Below are positions 1 through 7,329 of a stretch of 25,934 nt of DNA, piece after piece. The first letter of the stretch is position 1, and every line of letters starts with the position of its first letter. Origin of the DNA: Chloroflexi bacterium RBG_13_51_52. GTDB lineage: Bacteria > Chloroflexota > Dehalococcoidia > Dehalococcoidales > RBG-16-60-22. The notes under the pieces are model-generated. The model worked only from the letters and a program-made list of their open reading frames with translations. It was not told where the DNA came from and did no database searches. The position numbers were made by a program, and so were the translations under genes. The stretch covers positions 1 through 25,934 of the forward strand of contig MGMT01000021.1 of NCBI GenBank assembly GCA_001796525.1. The letters are read 5' to 3'.

Positions 1-2
1 CC

Positions 3-941
3 TCGGAAAAGCCTGATTTACGCTACGGACTGGAAATCGCCGATATTACGACTATTGCCGCGAAAACGGATTTCACCGTATTTAAGAACGCTATCGCCGG
101 CGGCGGCGTCGTGAGAGTTTTAGCTGCCCCCGGCTGCGGCGAATATACCCGCCACCAGCTGGATGAACTGAACCAGCTTGCTGTCAGCGCCGGCGCTCAA
201 GGACTTTTAACGATATCCCTTGGTTCGCCGGGCGGTAAGCTTTCCGATATTTCTCAGGATATGATTAAGTCCGTCGCCGCTAAATACTTAACTCTGGAAC
301 AGGTTAAATCTATCGCTGAATCCTGCTGGGCAAATACGGGCGACCTGCTTCTTATTGTTGCCGGCGAGCCGGATAAAATATGCCCCGCCCTGGATGCCCT
401 GCGCCGTGAAATAGCCCGCCGCTTTAGCCTGGCCGACCCCGGTGTTCTACATTTTGCCTTTATCGTTGATTTTCCCCTCATCGTTCTCAATCGCGAGACC
501 GGCAGGTGGGAAGCGGCCAACAACCCCTTTACTCATCCCCGTGATGAGGATATTCCTCTGCTGGATACGGCGCCTGAAAAAGTGCACGGTAAAAACTACG
601 ACCTCATTTGTAACGGCCTCGAGCTTGGCAGCGGCAGCATACGCATACACCGCTCTGAATTACAGAAAAAAATACTTAAAATTTTAGGCTATGATGACGA
701 ACGCATTAATCTTCTTTTCGGGCATATGCTGGAGGCTTTTGATTTCGGCGCGCCGCCTCACGGTGGCTTTGGCGGGGGAATTGACCGCACCATAATGGTT
801 TTATCCGGGGAGCAGAATATCCGTGATGTCGTGGCTTTCCCCAAGAACCAGTCCGCTATGGACATGACTCTTGGTACCCCTTCGCCCGTCACTGAAGAAC
901 AGCTTGCCGAGCTCCACCTGCACCTGCGGGAAGAAGACTAG
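3..941 (+). CDS. aspS: Aspartyl-tRNA synthetase, C-terminal part (5' end outside window)
   Basis: This enzyme charges tRNA-Asp (or tRNA-Asx) with aspartate in the cytoplasm. The frame is open to the left edge, so only about the last 312 residues are present. They begin in the class II core with the KPDLRYGLE segment, run through the GAD insertion domain typical of bacterial AspRS, and return to the catalytic domain. The late part has the FPL..RE.GRWEAANNPFTHP stretch, the class II motif 3 region GGFGGGIDR and the typical ending IRDVVAFPKNQSAMD. A GTG at 111 could be mistaken for a start, but the family signature continues upstream of it. The stop is 16 bases before the tig start, so aspS, tig and clpP probably share a transcript. 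Whether it is discriminating or non-discriminating cannot be judged from the C-terminal half. Confidence 0.95.
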   Translation, partial: SEKPDLRYGLEIADITTIAAKTDFTVFKNAIAGGGVVRVLAAPGCGEYTRHQLDELNQLAVSAGAQGLLTISLGSPGGKLSDISQDMIKSVAAKYLTLEQVKSIAESCWANTGDLLLIVAGEPDKICPALDALRREIARRFSLADPGVLHFAFIVDFPLIVLNRETGRWEAANNPFTHPRDEDIPLLDTAPEKVHGKNYDLICNGLELGSGSIRIHRSELQKKILKILGYDDERINLLFGHMLEAFDFGAPPHGGFGGGIDRTIMVLSGEQNIRDVVAFPKNQSAMDMTLGTPSPVTEEQLAELHLHLREED

Positions 942-957
942 CTATTCGGGAGGAAAT

Positions 958-2289
958 TTGAAAGTAACTAAAGAAAAAGTTGAAAATTGCCAGGCGTTTC
1001 TCACCGTGGAGATGGAGCCCTCTGAAATGGAAACCGGCATGCAGGATGCCTACCGTCGCCTGGTGCAAAAAGCCGATATTCCCGGCTTCCGCAAGGGCAA
1101 AGCCCCCCGGGCTGTCGTCGAACGCACCCTCGGTAAAGGTCGCCTCCTTGAAGAAGCCATCGACCATATTATTCCCCAGGCTTACGAGCAGGCGTGTAAG
1201 GAGCAGGAAATCGAACCCTACGCCCAGCCGAGCGTAGAAATAACCAAGGCGGAACCCCTGATATTCAAAGCCGTTGTCCCTCTCACGCCCGATGTCACGC
1301 TAGGCGATTACCAGATTATACGCCTTTCGCCGGTGGTGGATGAAATCAAGGAAGAAAATATCGACTCCGTTATTGAGGAGCTCCGCCACCAGCATGCCAC
1401 CTGGGAACCCGTCGATAGGGCGCTGGACTATAACGACATGGCGACTATCGATATTAATTCCAATTCTGAAGAAAAACCCCTGATTCAGAGAATCGGTTCC
1501 CAGTACCTCGTCGCTAAAGATGCCATCTCTCCCGCACCCGGCTTCCCCGCGCAAATCGTCGGTATGAAAAAGGGCGAAAGTAAAGAGTTCGATTTAACCT
1601 TCCCGGATGATTACCCCAGCACCCAGTTCGCCGGAAAGAAGGCCCACTTTAAGGTCACCCTCCAGGAAATCAAGGAGGAAAAGTTACCCGATCTTAATGA
1701 TGCATTTGCCCCCCTCGTCTCCCCCGAATACAAGACTGTCCAGGCTCTCCGCGAAGAAGTCGCCAAGAGCCTTAAATTAAGGGCGGAAGAACGTGCCCGC
1801 ATGGACCATGAAGAAAAGGTCATCACCACCGCCGTCGAGCAGTCTAAAATAGAATACCCGCCTGTCATAATCGACCTTGAAATCAATCGTATTCTCAACG
1901 ACCAGGCGAGGCAGCTGCAGATGACCGGCCGCGGTATGGATGATTACCTGCGCAGTATTAATAAGACCCCCGAGCAATTGCAGGAAGAACTTCGCCCCGT
2001 TGCTATCAGGAACGTTAACGCTTCTTTAGTCCTTAGTAAAATATCGGAAGTGGAAAAAATAGAAGTCACCGATGATGAAATAAAAAACGGCATCAATAAC
2101 ATGGTCCGTAACATCGGTGAAGATAAAAAAGAAGAAATGCGTACGCTTTTAGATACCCCCCAGAACCGCCAGTCGTTGACCCAGTCGATAAAGACGCGCA
2201 AGACTATCGAGCGTCTTACCGATATCGCCAAAAATATCAAAGAATCCGACAAAAAACCGGATAAAAAGGAACAGGAGGAGGAAAAATGA
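958..2289 (+). CDS. tig: Trigger factor, ribosome-associated chaperone
   Basis: Trigger factor docks at the ribosome exit tunnel, shields nascent chains and has peptidyl-prolyl isomerase activity. The chosen start is the TTG at 958, which sits five bases after a GGGAGG ribosome binding site and gives MKVTKEKVEN, a normal family N-terminus and a 443-residue protein. The frame stays open upstream but only over the aspS end. The ribosome-docking signature GFRKGKAP is at residues 43-50. An FKBP-like domain spans about 150-245, and the helical C-terminal arms follow. The charged tail (KKPDKKEQEEEK) is partly dictated by the DNA, because it encodes the GGAGGAGG ribosome binding site of clpP. The stop overlaps the clpP start in an ATGA, which implies translational coupling. 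Confidence 0.96.
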   Translation: MKVTKEKVENCQAFLTVEMEPSEMETGMQDAYRRLVQKADIPGFRKGKAPRAVVERTLGKGRLLEEAIDHIIPQAYEQACKEQEIEPYAQPSVEITKAEPLIFKAVVPLTPDVTLGDYQIIRLSPVVDEIKEENIDSVIEELRHQHATWEPVDRALDYNDMATIDINSNSEEKPLIQRIGSQYLVAKDAISPAPGFPAQIVGMKKGESKEFDLTFPDDYPSTQFAGKKAHFKVTLQEIKEEKLPDLNDAFAPLVSPEYKTVQALREEVAKSLKLRAEERARMDHEEKVITTAVEQSKIEYPPVIIDLEINRILNDQARQLQMTGRGMDDYLRSINKTPEQLQEELRPVAIRNVNASLVLSKISEVEKIEVTDDEIKNGINNMVRNIGEDKKEEMRTLLDTPQNRQSLTQSIKTRKTIERLTDIAKNIKESDKKPDKKEQEEEK

Positions 2290-2921
2290 ATAATTTCCCG
2301 TTAAATGTTATCCCCGGTGTCGTTGAAAGCGGCCCCCGCGGCGAAAGAATGTGGGACCTGTATTCCATGCTCTTGAAAGAACGCATTATCATGCTGTTCA
2401 CCCCCATCTCCGACCCCGTCGCCAACACCTTGATTGCCCAGCTTCTTTATCTGGAAAGAGAAGACCCCGAAAGAGATATCAACATGTATATCCAGAGCCC
2501 CGGCGGTGTTATCAGCGCCGGACTGGCTATCTATGATACCATGCAGCTTATCCGCCCGCAGGTATCCACCATTTGTGTCGGTATGGCGGCAAGCATGGCT
2601 ACCGTGCTTCTCTGCGCCGGCTCCAAGGGCAAACGTTTTGCTTTACCCCACGCCACCATCCATATGCACCAGGCTATCGGCGGTGCCCAGGGCCAGGCTT
2701 CGGATATCGTTATCGCCGCCAAAGAGATAATGCGCCAGCAGGACATTCTGAAAGATATTCTCATCCATCACACCGGGCAGTCTTTGGAAAAAATCACCCA
2801 TGATACCGACCGTGACTTTTATTTGAACCCCGACCAAGCTGTGGAGTACGGCATCATTGATGAAGTCCTGTATAAACCGTCCGGAGAAAAAGAAGAAAAA
2901 GCGAAGAAAGAGAAGAAATAG
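2286..2921 (+). CDS. clpP: ATP-dependent Clp protease proteolytic subunit
   Basis: ClpP forms the double-ring serine protease chamber that degrades proteins fed by Clp ATPases. The 211-residue protein carries the full catalytic triad: Ser103 in GMAASMA, His128 in IHMHQAIGG and Asp177 in DTDRDFYL. The oligomer segment YIQSPGGVISAGLAIYDTM is typical. The N-terminus is close to the mature enzyme, so any propeptide is very short. The C-terminal 15 residues are a Lys/Glu-rich tail that most ClpPs lack. The start ATG overlaps the tig stop and is preceded by GGAGGAGG inside tig. No clpX or clpA is seen in this window. A strong terminator lies about 50 bases downstream. Confidence 0.97.
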   Translation: MNNFPLNVIPGVVESGPRGERMWDLYSMLLKERIIMLFTPISDPVANTLIAQLLYLEREDPERDINMYIQSPGGVISAGLAIYDTMQLIRPQVSTICVGMAASMATVLLCAGSKGKRFALPHATIHMHQAIGGAQGQASDIVIAAKEIMRQQDILKDILIHHTGQSLEKITHDTDRDFYLNPDQAVEYGIIDEVLYKPSGEKEEKAKKEKK

Positions 2922-2969
2922 TAAGTAATATCAATGTGCGTGTATCTTACTATCTGGATATAACAGCGG

Positions 2970-2995
2970 GAGGGGGCTTTTAGCCCCCTCTTTTT
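2970..2995 (+). terminator. Rho-independent terminator of aspS-tig-clpP
   Basis: A perfect 9-bp stem (GAGGGGGCT / AGCCCCCTC) with a TTT loop is followed directly by TTTTT. It closes the rightward operon. On the opposite strand the hairpin lacks a T tract, so it should not work for the convergent gene. Confidence 0.9.
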
Positions 2996-3013
2996 CCGTG
3001 TGCTCTAGCTATC

Positions 3014-3766
3014 TTATTCTTGTTGTTTCTCTTTGTCCTGCCAAAAAGTATCTCCTTTAATAAGCCAGGAAAACGCAAAAGTCCATACCATGATTATTTC
3101 CAGTATCAACGTAGGCTTAATTACAGAGAGAGCCGTGTCTTGCCAGAGGAATTCATACAAGGCGGCTAAAATCAAGCAGACTACTATCGTATAGCCACAG
3201 ATTACATAGATAATATTACGATTCCGTTTCCGCTTCCATTTTTCACCGTCCATAGATTTTACTTTTTTGGCACCACCCATACGAAAATCGGCTATGGTAT
3301 TTTTAAAGCCCTTTCGCGAGTCTTCTGATTTGGTGAACAGGAATAATGAGAAGAAAGCAAATACTGCAAATAGACATGACGCTGATGAAAAATGAACAAT
3401 TCCTTCCCATTTACTACCAGAGTTCGGGAAAAGCGCAACGCAGAGGGCGAAAATCCATGCCAGTTTACCGGCAATACTGTCCATTTTCTCATAGCCACTG
3501 TAGGCGAATAAAACCCAGCCGATGACGAATAATATGCCGACGAAAGCGTCCCGTGTTCTCAAGCTATAATAGTCGCTTAAGGAATCCTGCACATGCCACC
3601 CGCAGATAAAGAATCCCCAAACCAACAACACAAACGGCAGCGCTATGCCCAGGAAACCCACGACCTTGCGCAGCAGGGGTTCGTTAATACCACTTTCAGC
3701 AACTCGGATAATGGGGCTGCCCACGTACCTTCTGATTAAAGGAGTAACTCTACCAACAACCTTCAT
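3014..3766 (-). CDS. Six-helix integral membrane protein of unknown function
   Basis: I do not recognise a functional family. The 250-residue protein has a roughly 35-residue cytosol-like N-terminus, then about six hydrophobic helices near residues 36-55, 74-92, 99-113, 125-143, 184-207 and 220-236. A basic loop around 150-183 (KSMDGEKWKRKRNRN) lies between helices 4 and 5 and is presumably cytoplasmic by the positive-inside rule. The first loop has SDYYSLRTRDAFVGILF, and helices 2-3 have Y.K.D...GKLA..FAL.VALFP, which look like conserved patches of a family of small predicted membrane proteins. No catalytic motif is visible. The start is supported by AAGGAGGTG ten bases upstream and by a promoter at 3829-3857. 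It appears monocistronic. Confidence 0.75.
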   Translation of the reverse strand: MKVVGRVTPLIRRYVGSPIIRVAESGINEPLLRKVVGFLGIALPFVLLVWGFFICGWHVQDSLSDYYSLRTRDAFVGILFVIGWVLFAYSGYEKMDSIAGKLAWIFALCVALFPNSGSKWEGIVHFSSASCLFAVFAFFSLFLFTKSEDSRKGFKNTIADFRMGGAKKVKSMDGEKWKRKRNRNIIYVICGYTIVVCLILAALYEFLWQDTALSVIKPTLILEIIMVWTFAFSWLIKGDTFWQDKEKQQE

Positions 3767-3828
3767 CTGTGCTTCACCTCCTTATGACAGATATCGTCCA
3801 TTACCTGGACAAATGTCTGCGCGGCATG

Positions 3829-3857
3829 ATGATAGCACAAGAACCTTATTCTGACAA
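3829..3857 (-). promoter_or_regulatory. Sigma-70-type promoter for the membrane protein gene
   Basis: Read on the minus strand, TTGTCA (-35, 5 of 6) and TATCAT (-10, 5 of 6) are separated by exactly 17 bases, about 60 bases upstream of the ATG at 3766. The -35 box lies inside an imperfect dyad (CTGACAA...TTGGTCAG, 3851-3872) that could be an operator. Confidence 0.6.
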
Positions 3858-3868
3858 GAGAGGATTGG

Positions 3869-4702
3869 TCAGATTTTCCCCTTGACCGCCGCGTCAATCT
3901 CTCGGGTGAGGTCGTAGCCCTTAATCACCCGGCCGGCAGTGTCAATCACCTGCCGGTCTTTAGTAATTTTTATCTTGCCCTCGCTGAAAACCTTAAGAGT
4001 TTTTATAATCAGGGGCACCTCGCGTATTGCCCCGTGCTCCCGTATAGTTTTAAATAAAGCGTTCTCCACTCCCTGCACCGACTTAATCTCCTCAACGCTT
4101 TTTCCCTCTATCTCCCCCCAAAGCTTATCGAATACCCTGCCTCTTATCGGGAACGTGCAGTAGGTCGCCGTCGGTCCCATGTCCAGCTCCGGTATCGCCA
4201 CGTGCATTTTTATTCCCTGGGTGTCAGCCTTACTCTCGATGAGCTTCCAGATTACCTGCTGCCAGGTGCCCGCCGGTCCTCCCGGCGCTGCAGGATGTAA
4301 ATTGATAATTTCATACTTTTCACACATCAAAGGTGAGGTGACAATCATAAGACCAGCCAACAGAACCAGATCAGGTTTGAACTTGCTCAATAATTTTAGT
4401 ACCTCTTTATCATAGTCGATACGCCACTGTGGCAGGGGTTGTGACAGGTCCGGACTCGGCATGCCCCGCTTTGCCCGGTATCTCTGGTAAGAAAAACTGA
4501 CCAGCGGGATTCCGTAGCCTTTGACCATGTCTAAATACTGGTCGGTGGCTTCCGTCTCCCCACGTTCCCTAGCACAATAGACGAATTCTATCTCTGCGTT
4601 GAGTTCACCAGACTTGATAGCGTCCTGTGTGGTTTTCAGCATTCCCCTGGAACCCGCCCCTCTTCCCGTGGAAAACCAGCCTATTTTATAGCTTTTCGCC
4701 AT
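3869..4702 (-). CDS. PurN-like formyltransferase family protein
   Basis: The protein belongs to the formyltetrahydrofolate-dependent transferase fold that includes GAR transformylase (PurN). The catalytic triad of that fold is present: Asn134 and His136 in INLHPA and Asp174 in PELDMGP (numbered from the ATG at 4702). The glycine-rich opening GRGAGSRGML and the substrate-side loops differ from textbook PurN, and the protein is about 70 residues longer than a minimal PurN (277 versus about 210). It could be a divergent PurN or an enzyme with another formyl acceptor. The ATG at 4702 is preferred over the TTG at 4708 because AGAAAGG lies six bases before the ATG but directly abuts the TTG. It follows the PHP gene by two bases and ends the leftward convoy. 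Confidence 0.8.
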   Translation of the reverse strand: MAKSYKIGWFSTGRGAGSRGMLKTTQDAIKSGELNAEIEFVYCARERGETEATDQYLDMVKGYGIPLVSFSYQRYRAKRGMPSPDLSQPLPQWRIDYDKEVLKLLSKFKPDLVLLAGLMIVTSPLMCEKYEIINLHPAAPGGPAGTWQQVIWKLIESKADTQGIKMHVAIPELDMGPTATYCTFPIRGRVFDKLWGEIEGKSVEEIKSVQGVENALFKTIREHGAIREVPLIIKTLKVFSEGKIKITKDRQVIDTAGRVIKGYDLTREIDAAVKGKI

Positions 4703-4704
4703 CT

Positions 4705-5361
4705 TCAACCTTTCTTAAGTAGCTTGCCTTTTACTTTAGCCCAGCTGCTGAAAAGGTGCACGAATATGCCCGACCTTTTGCCAAAGATTTTCCCCCGTGC
4801 CACCGCCTTGAGAAATTCGTCCCGGCCGTTGAAGTCCGGAATTTCCATGTAAGCGTTGCCGATTTCGTGAATGGAGTGTGCATCGCTGCCGGCGATACCC
4901 GGTATTCCGTGTTTTACGGCGAACGCGCGGGCTTTATTGGTATTGGCGGGAAAGGGACTCCGCGAGTTAAGCACTTCCATCAGGTCGATGTCTTCAGCTA
5001 TCGTGTCGATAGTCCCGTTTTTTAACGATGAGCCCCGTATCGTCTCGAAAGGGTGGGGGATATTTACCAGCCCGTTCTGCTCCTGTATTCGTTTTATCGC
5101 TTCCTGCGGCGTTATACCACTGGGTATCGTTTCCTTGAGGAACATCCCCATTATCTCGCCCTCGGTGGTAAGGATTTCCTCGGCAACGATTACCTTGAAG
5201 GGGGCGATTTTCTGCATTTCCAACCCACCTTCCGCCGTACCGTGGTCGGCTATGGCGATACAGTTTATCCCCAGTTCCTGACATCGTGTGATTATTTTAT
5301 CCAGCGGCGTCTGGCAGTCCATGGAATACCTGGTATGTATATGCAAGTCCGCTTTTAACAA
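4705..5361 (-). CDS. PHP-domain metal-dependent phosphoesterase
   Basis: PHP domains hydrolyse phosphoester bonds using a cluster of metal ions bound by His, Asp and Glu. The four usual motifs are visible: HIH (His7, His9), ADHG (Asp39, His40), IPHP (His103) and GSDAH (Asp160, His162), with a Glu pair at 61-62. At 218 residues it is a stand-alone PHP protein resembling the YciV/TrpH group, which includes 5'-3' exonucleases and nucleotide phosphatases; the substrate cannot be assigned. The start is the TTG at 5361, giving MLKADLHIH, with GAGGAAAG about five bases upstream. A longer frame to 5442 only adds a Gly/Arg-rich translation of the pepQ end. The start overlaps the pepQ stop by seven bases. 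Confidence 0.85.
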   Translation of the reverse strand: MLKADLHIHTRYSMDCQTPLDKIITRCQELGINCIAIADHGTAEGGLEMQKIAPFKVIVAEEILTTEGEIMGMFLKETIPSGITPQEAIKRIQEQNGLVNIPHPFETIRGSSLKNGTIDTIAEDIDLMEVLNSRSPFPANTNKARAFAVKHGIPGIAGSDAHSIHEIGNAYMEIPDFNGRDEFLKAVARGKIFGKRSGIFVHLFSSWAKVKGKLLKKG

Positions 5362-6428
5362 GTAACTTTCCTCGCCTTCGTTATCGCCTTCACCTTCCCC
5401 CCTTCCATCACCACCGTGTCCTCGATTCTTACCCCTCCCCATCCCGATAAATAAATGCCCGGTTCCACCGTGAACACCATGCCGTTGGCCAGTTTTTCTT
5501 TTGAACCCGGGCCGAGCCGTGGCTGCTCGTGCTCCGCCAGTCCCACGCCGTGCCCCAGCGCATGCCCGAAAGCCTCCCCGTAGCCCGCTTTCTTGATTAC
5601 TTCGCGCGCTATGCTGTCGGCTTTGTTTCCCGTCATTCCCCTGGTAATTCCGGTTATCGCTGCTTTCTGGGCGTTAAGGACGGTATTATAGACTTTTTTA
5701 AACTTAGCGTCCGGCTTCCCCACGCATATCGTCCGCGTTAAATCGCTGGCGTATCCTTTGTATTTCGCACCCATGTCTATCACTATCGGTTCGCCTTCTT
5801 TAATAGCTTTATCAGTCGGCTTGGCGTGGGGCAGGGCGGCATTAGCCCCCGACCCGACTATTACGTTGAACGGCAGCGACTGACTGCCTCTTTCCCGCAT
5901 GGCTTTCTCCAGTTCCCAGGCTACCTGGATTTCCGTCATTCCCGCTTTTATCTTTGGCTCGACGTATTCGAAAGCGTTATCGGTTATCGCCGCCGCTTTA
6001 GCAATAAACTCAATTTCCTCCGGCTCTTTAACCGACCTTATCCCCTCCGCCAGCCCCCTCATAGGCACCAGTTTTACGCTACATTTTTTCTTTTTCAAAG
6101 CATCCAGTATCTGCCGGTGAAAATCATAAGTCACATCCCCACCCTCGAACCCCAGCCGCTTTATCCCCGTATCTCCCAGCAGCCCGGGCAGCCACTTGCT
6201 TAAATCACCGGTAATATGCTGTATCTTAAAGCCCGGCGCTTCTGCTTTAGCCTGCTCGGTATAGCGGAAATCAGTCGCCAATATAGCGTCTTTGGCAGTG
6301 ATAATAAGGTAGCCGGCTGTCCCGTCGAAGCCGGAAAGATAGCGCCGGTTGTCTGCCTGCGTTATTAAAATCCCGTCGATATCTTTTTCTGCGAGCTTGG
6401 TGCGCAACTTCTTTAGTCTCTTATTCAC
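5355..6428 (-). CDS. pepQ: Xaa-Pro dipeptidase / aminopeptidase P family (M24B)
   Basis: A cytosolic metallopeptidase that releases residues from peptides with proline in the second position. All five pita-bread metal ligands are present: Asp218 and Asp229 (VIDMG, ASDLTRT), His293 (LGHGVG), Glu322 (VEPGIY) and Glu336 (RIEDTV). Residues 1-125 form the creatinase-like N-terminal domain. The start chosen is the GTG at 6428 (reads NKRLKKLRTKL after the first residue), with GGAGAAAG eight bases upstream, giving 357 residues, a normal size for the family. A longer frame to 6485 runs over xerC and is unlikely. It overlaps xerC by eight bases and the PHP gene by seven, so it is in the middle of a coupled operon. 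PepQ and aminopeptidase P cannot be separated with certainty. Confidence 0.9.
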   Translation of the reverse strand: MNKRLKKLRTKLAEKDIDGILITQADNRRYLSGFDGTAGYLIITAKDAILATDFRYTEQAKAEAPGFKIQHITGDLSKWLPGLLGDTGIKRLGFEGGDVTYDFHRQILDALKKKKCSVKLVPMRGLAEGIRSVKEPEEIEFIAKAAAITDNAFEYVEPKIKAGMTEIQVAWELEKAMRERGSQSLPFNVIVGSGANAALPHAKPTDKAIKEGEPIVIDMGAKYKGYASDLTRTICVGKPDAKFKKVYNTVLNAQKAAITGITRGMTGNKADSIAREVIKKAGYGEAFGHALGHGVGLAEHEQPRLGPGSKEKLANGMVFTVEPGIYLSGWGGVRIEDTVVMEGGKVKAITKARKVTC

Positions 6429-7326
6429 CTTCGCCGCTTTCTCCCCGCGCCATCGGGTGCGCTTCCAGGTATATCTTCCGCGCACGACTCTGCGTTACAT
6501 GAGTATAAATCTGCGTCGATGAAAGGTCGGCGTGCCCCAGTAGCTCCTGTACTACCTTGAGGTCTGCCCCTCCATCCAGTAAATGCGTGGCAAACGTATG
6601 ACGCAGTATATGTGGATGGACGCTTTTATTGATACTTCTCGAGTATTTATTCAGTATCTTCTGCACCCGCCTGACTAATATCCGCTCCCCGTAGCGGTTC
6701 ACGAATAGCGCGTTATTCCTCTTTCCCCCGAGAAGTTCTTTCCTCCCGTCGTTAATATAAGTGTTCAACGCCTGCGCCGCCGGTGCACCTATCAGCACCA
6801 CCCGCTCTTTTGATCCCTTGCCCCACACCCGTATCTCGTTGGTTGACAGGTTCACCTGCTCTACATTCATATTCACCAGCTCGCTTACCCGTATGCCGGA
6901 GGCATAGAGCATTTCCAACAAAGCCCGATCGCGCTGTCCCTGCGGCTGTGTGACGTCCGGCGACTCCACCAGTCGTTTAGCTTCCTCCAGAGTCAGGAAA
7001 GTGGGCAAACGTTTATCCAGTCTTGGGGAAACCGTGGTGGCTGCCGGGCTTGCTGTGACCAGTTCCTCGCGCATCAGGTAGCGGTAAAACGACCTTATCG
7101 CTGAAAGTTTCCTGGCTATGCTGGACTTGGCGTATTTTTGTTCCATCAGCTGTGCCAGGTAGGCGCGCAGTGTCTGCTTATTAACATTCTTTAGCGTATC
7201 TATACCCTGTTCACTGACAAAGGCAAAGAACTCCAGCAAATCTTTAGTATAGTTCCGTACCGTATATGCGGATACATTTCTTTCCGCTTCAAGATAATCT
7301 ATATACCGATTAAATACTTCCTGCAT
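6421..7326 (-). CDS. xerC: Tyrosine recombinase XerC/XerD
   Basis: Site-specific recombinase that resolves chromosome dimers at dif. The 301-residue protein has the SAM-like N-terminal core-binding domain (about 1-90) and the catalytic domain with the full set of residues: Arg146 (ASGIR), Lys170 (GKGSKER), His239 and Arg242 (HILRHTFA), His265 (LLGHADLSSTQ) and the nucleophile Tyr274 (IYTHV). The length and the short linker match housekeeping Xer proteins, not phage integrases, and the operon context (dprA, topA, xerC) is chromosomal. XerC versus XerD cannot be decided; a single recombinase may serve both roles. The start ATG lies three bases after the topA stop, with only a weak A-rich leader, so coupling to topA is likely. 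Confidence 0.92.
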   Translation of the reverse strand: MQEVFNRYIDYLEAERNVSAYTVRNYTKDLLEFFAFVSEQGIDTLKNVNKQTLRAYLAQLMEQKYAKSSIARKLSAIRSFYRYLMREELVTASPAATTVSPRLDKRLPTFLTLEEAKRLVESPDVTQPQGQRDRALLEMLYASGIRVSELVNMNVEQVNLSTNEIRVWGKGSKERVVLIGAPAAQALNTYINDGRKELLGGKRNNALFVNRYGERILVRRVQKILNKYSRSINKSVHPHILRHTFATHLLDGGADLKVVQELLGHADLSSTQIYTHVTQSRARKIYLEAHPMARGESGEGE

Positions 7327-7329
7327 GTT

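Noticed and set aside
111..941. aspS as a complete short gene starting at GTG 111
   Set aside because: The same frame is open to the left edge and encodes recognisable AspRS sequence upstream of the GTG.
3851..3872. Terminator for the dprA-to-formyltransferase operon
   Set aside because: The dyad is imperfect, has no T tract on the minus strand and overlaps the -35 box of the next gene; read-through or a Rho-dependent end is more likely.
6421..7326. XerC as a phage or island integrase next to tRNA genes
   Set aside because: Housekeeping length and motifs, tight operon with dprA and topA, tRNAs more than 3 kb away, and no attachment-site repeat or cargo seen.
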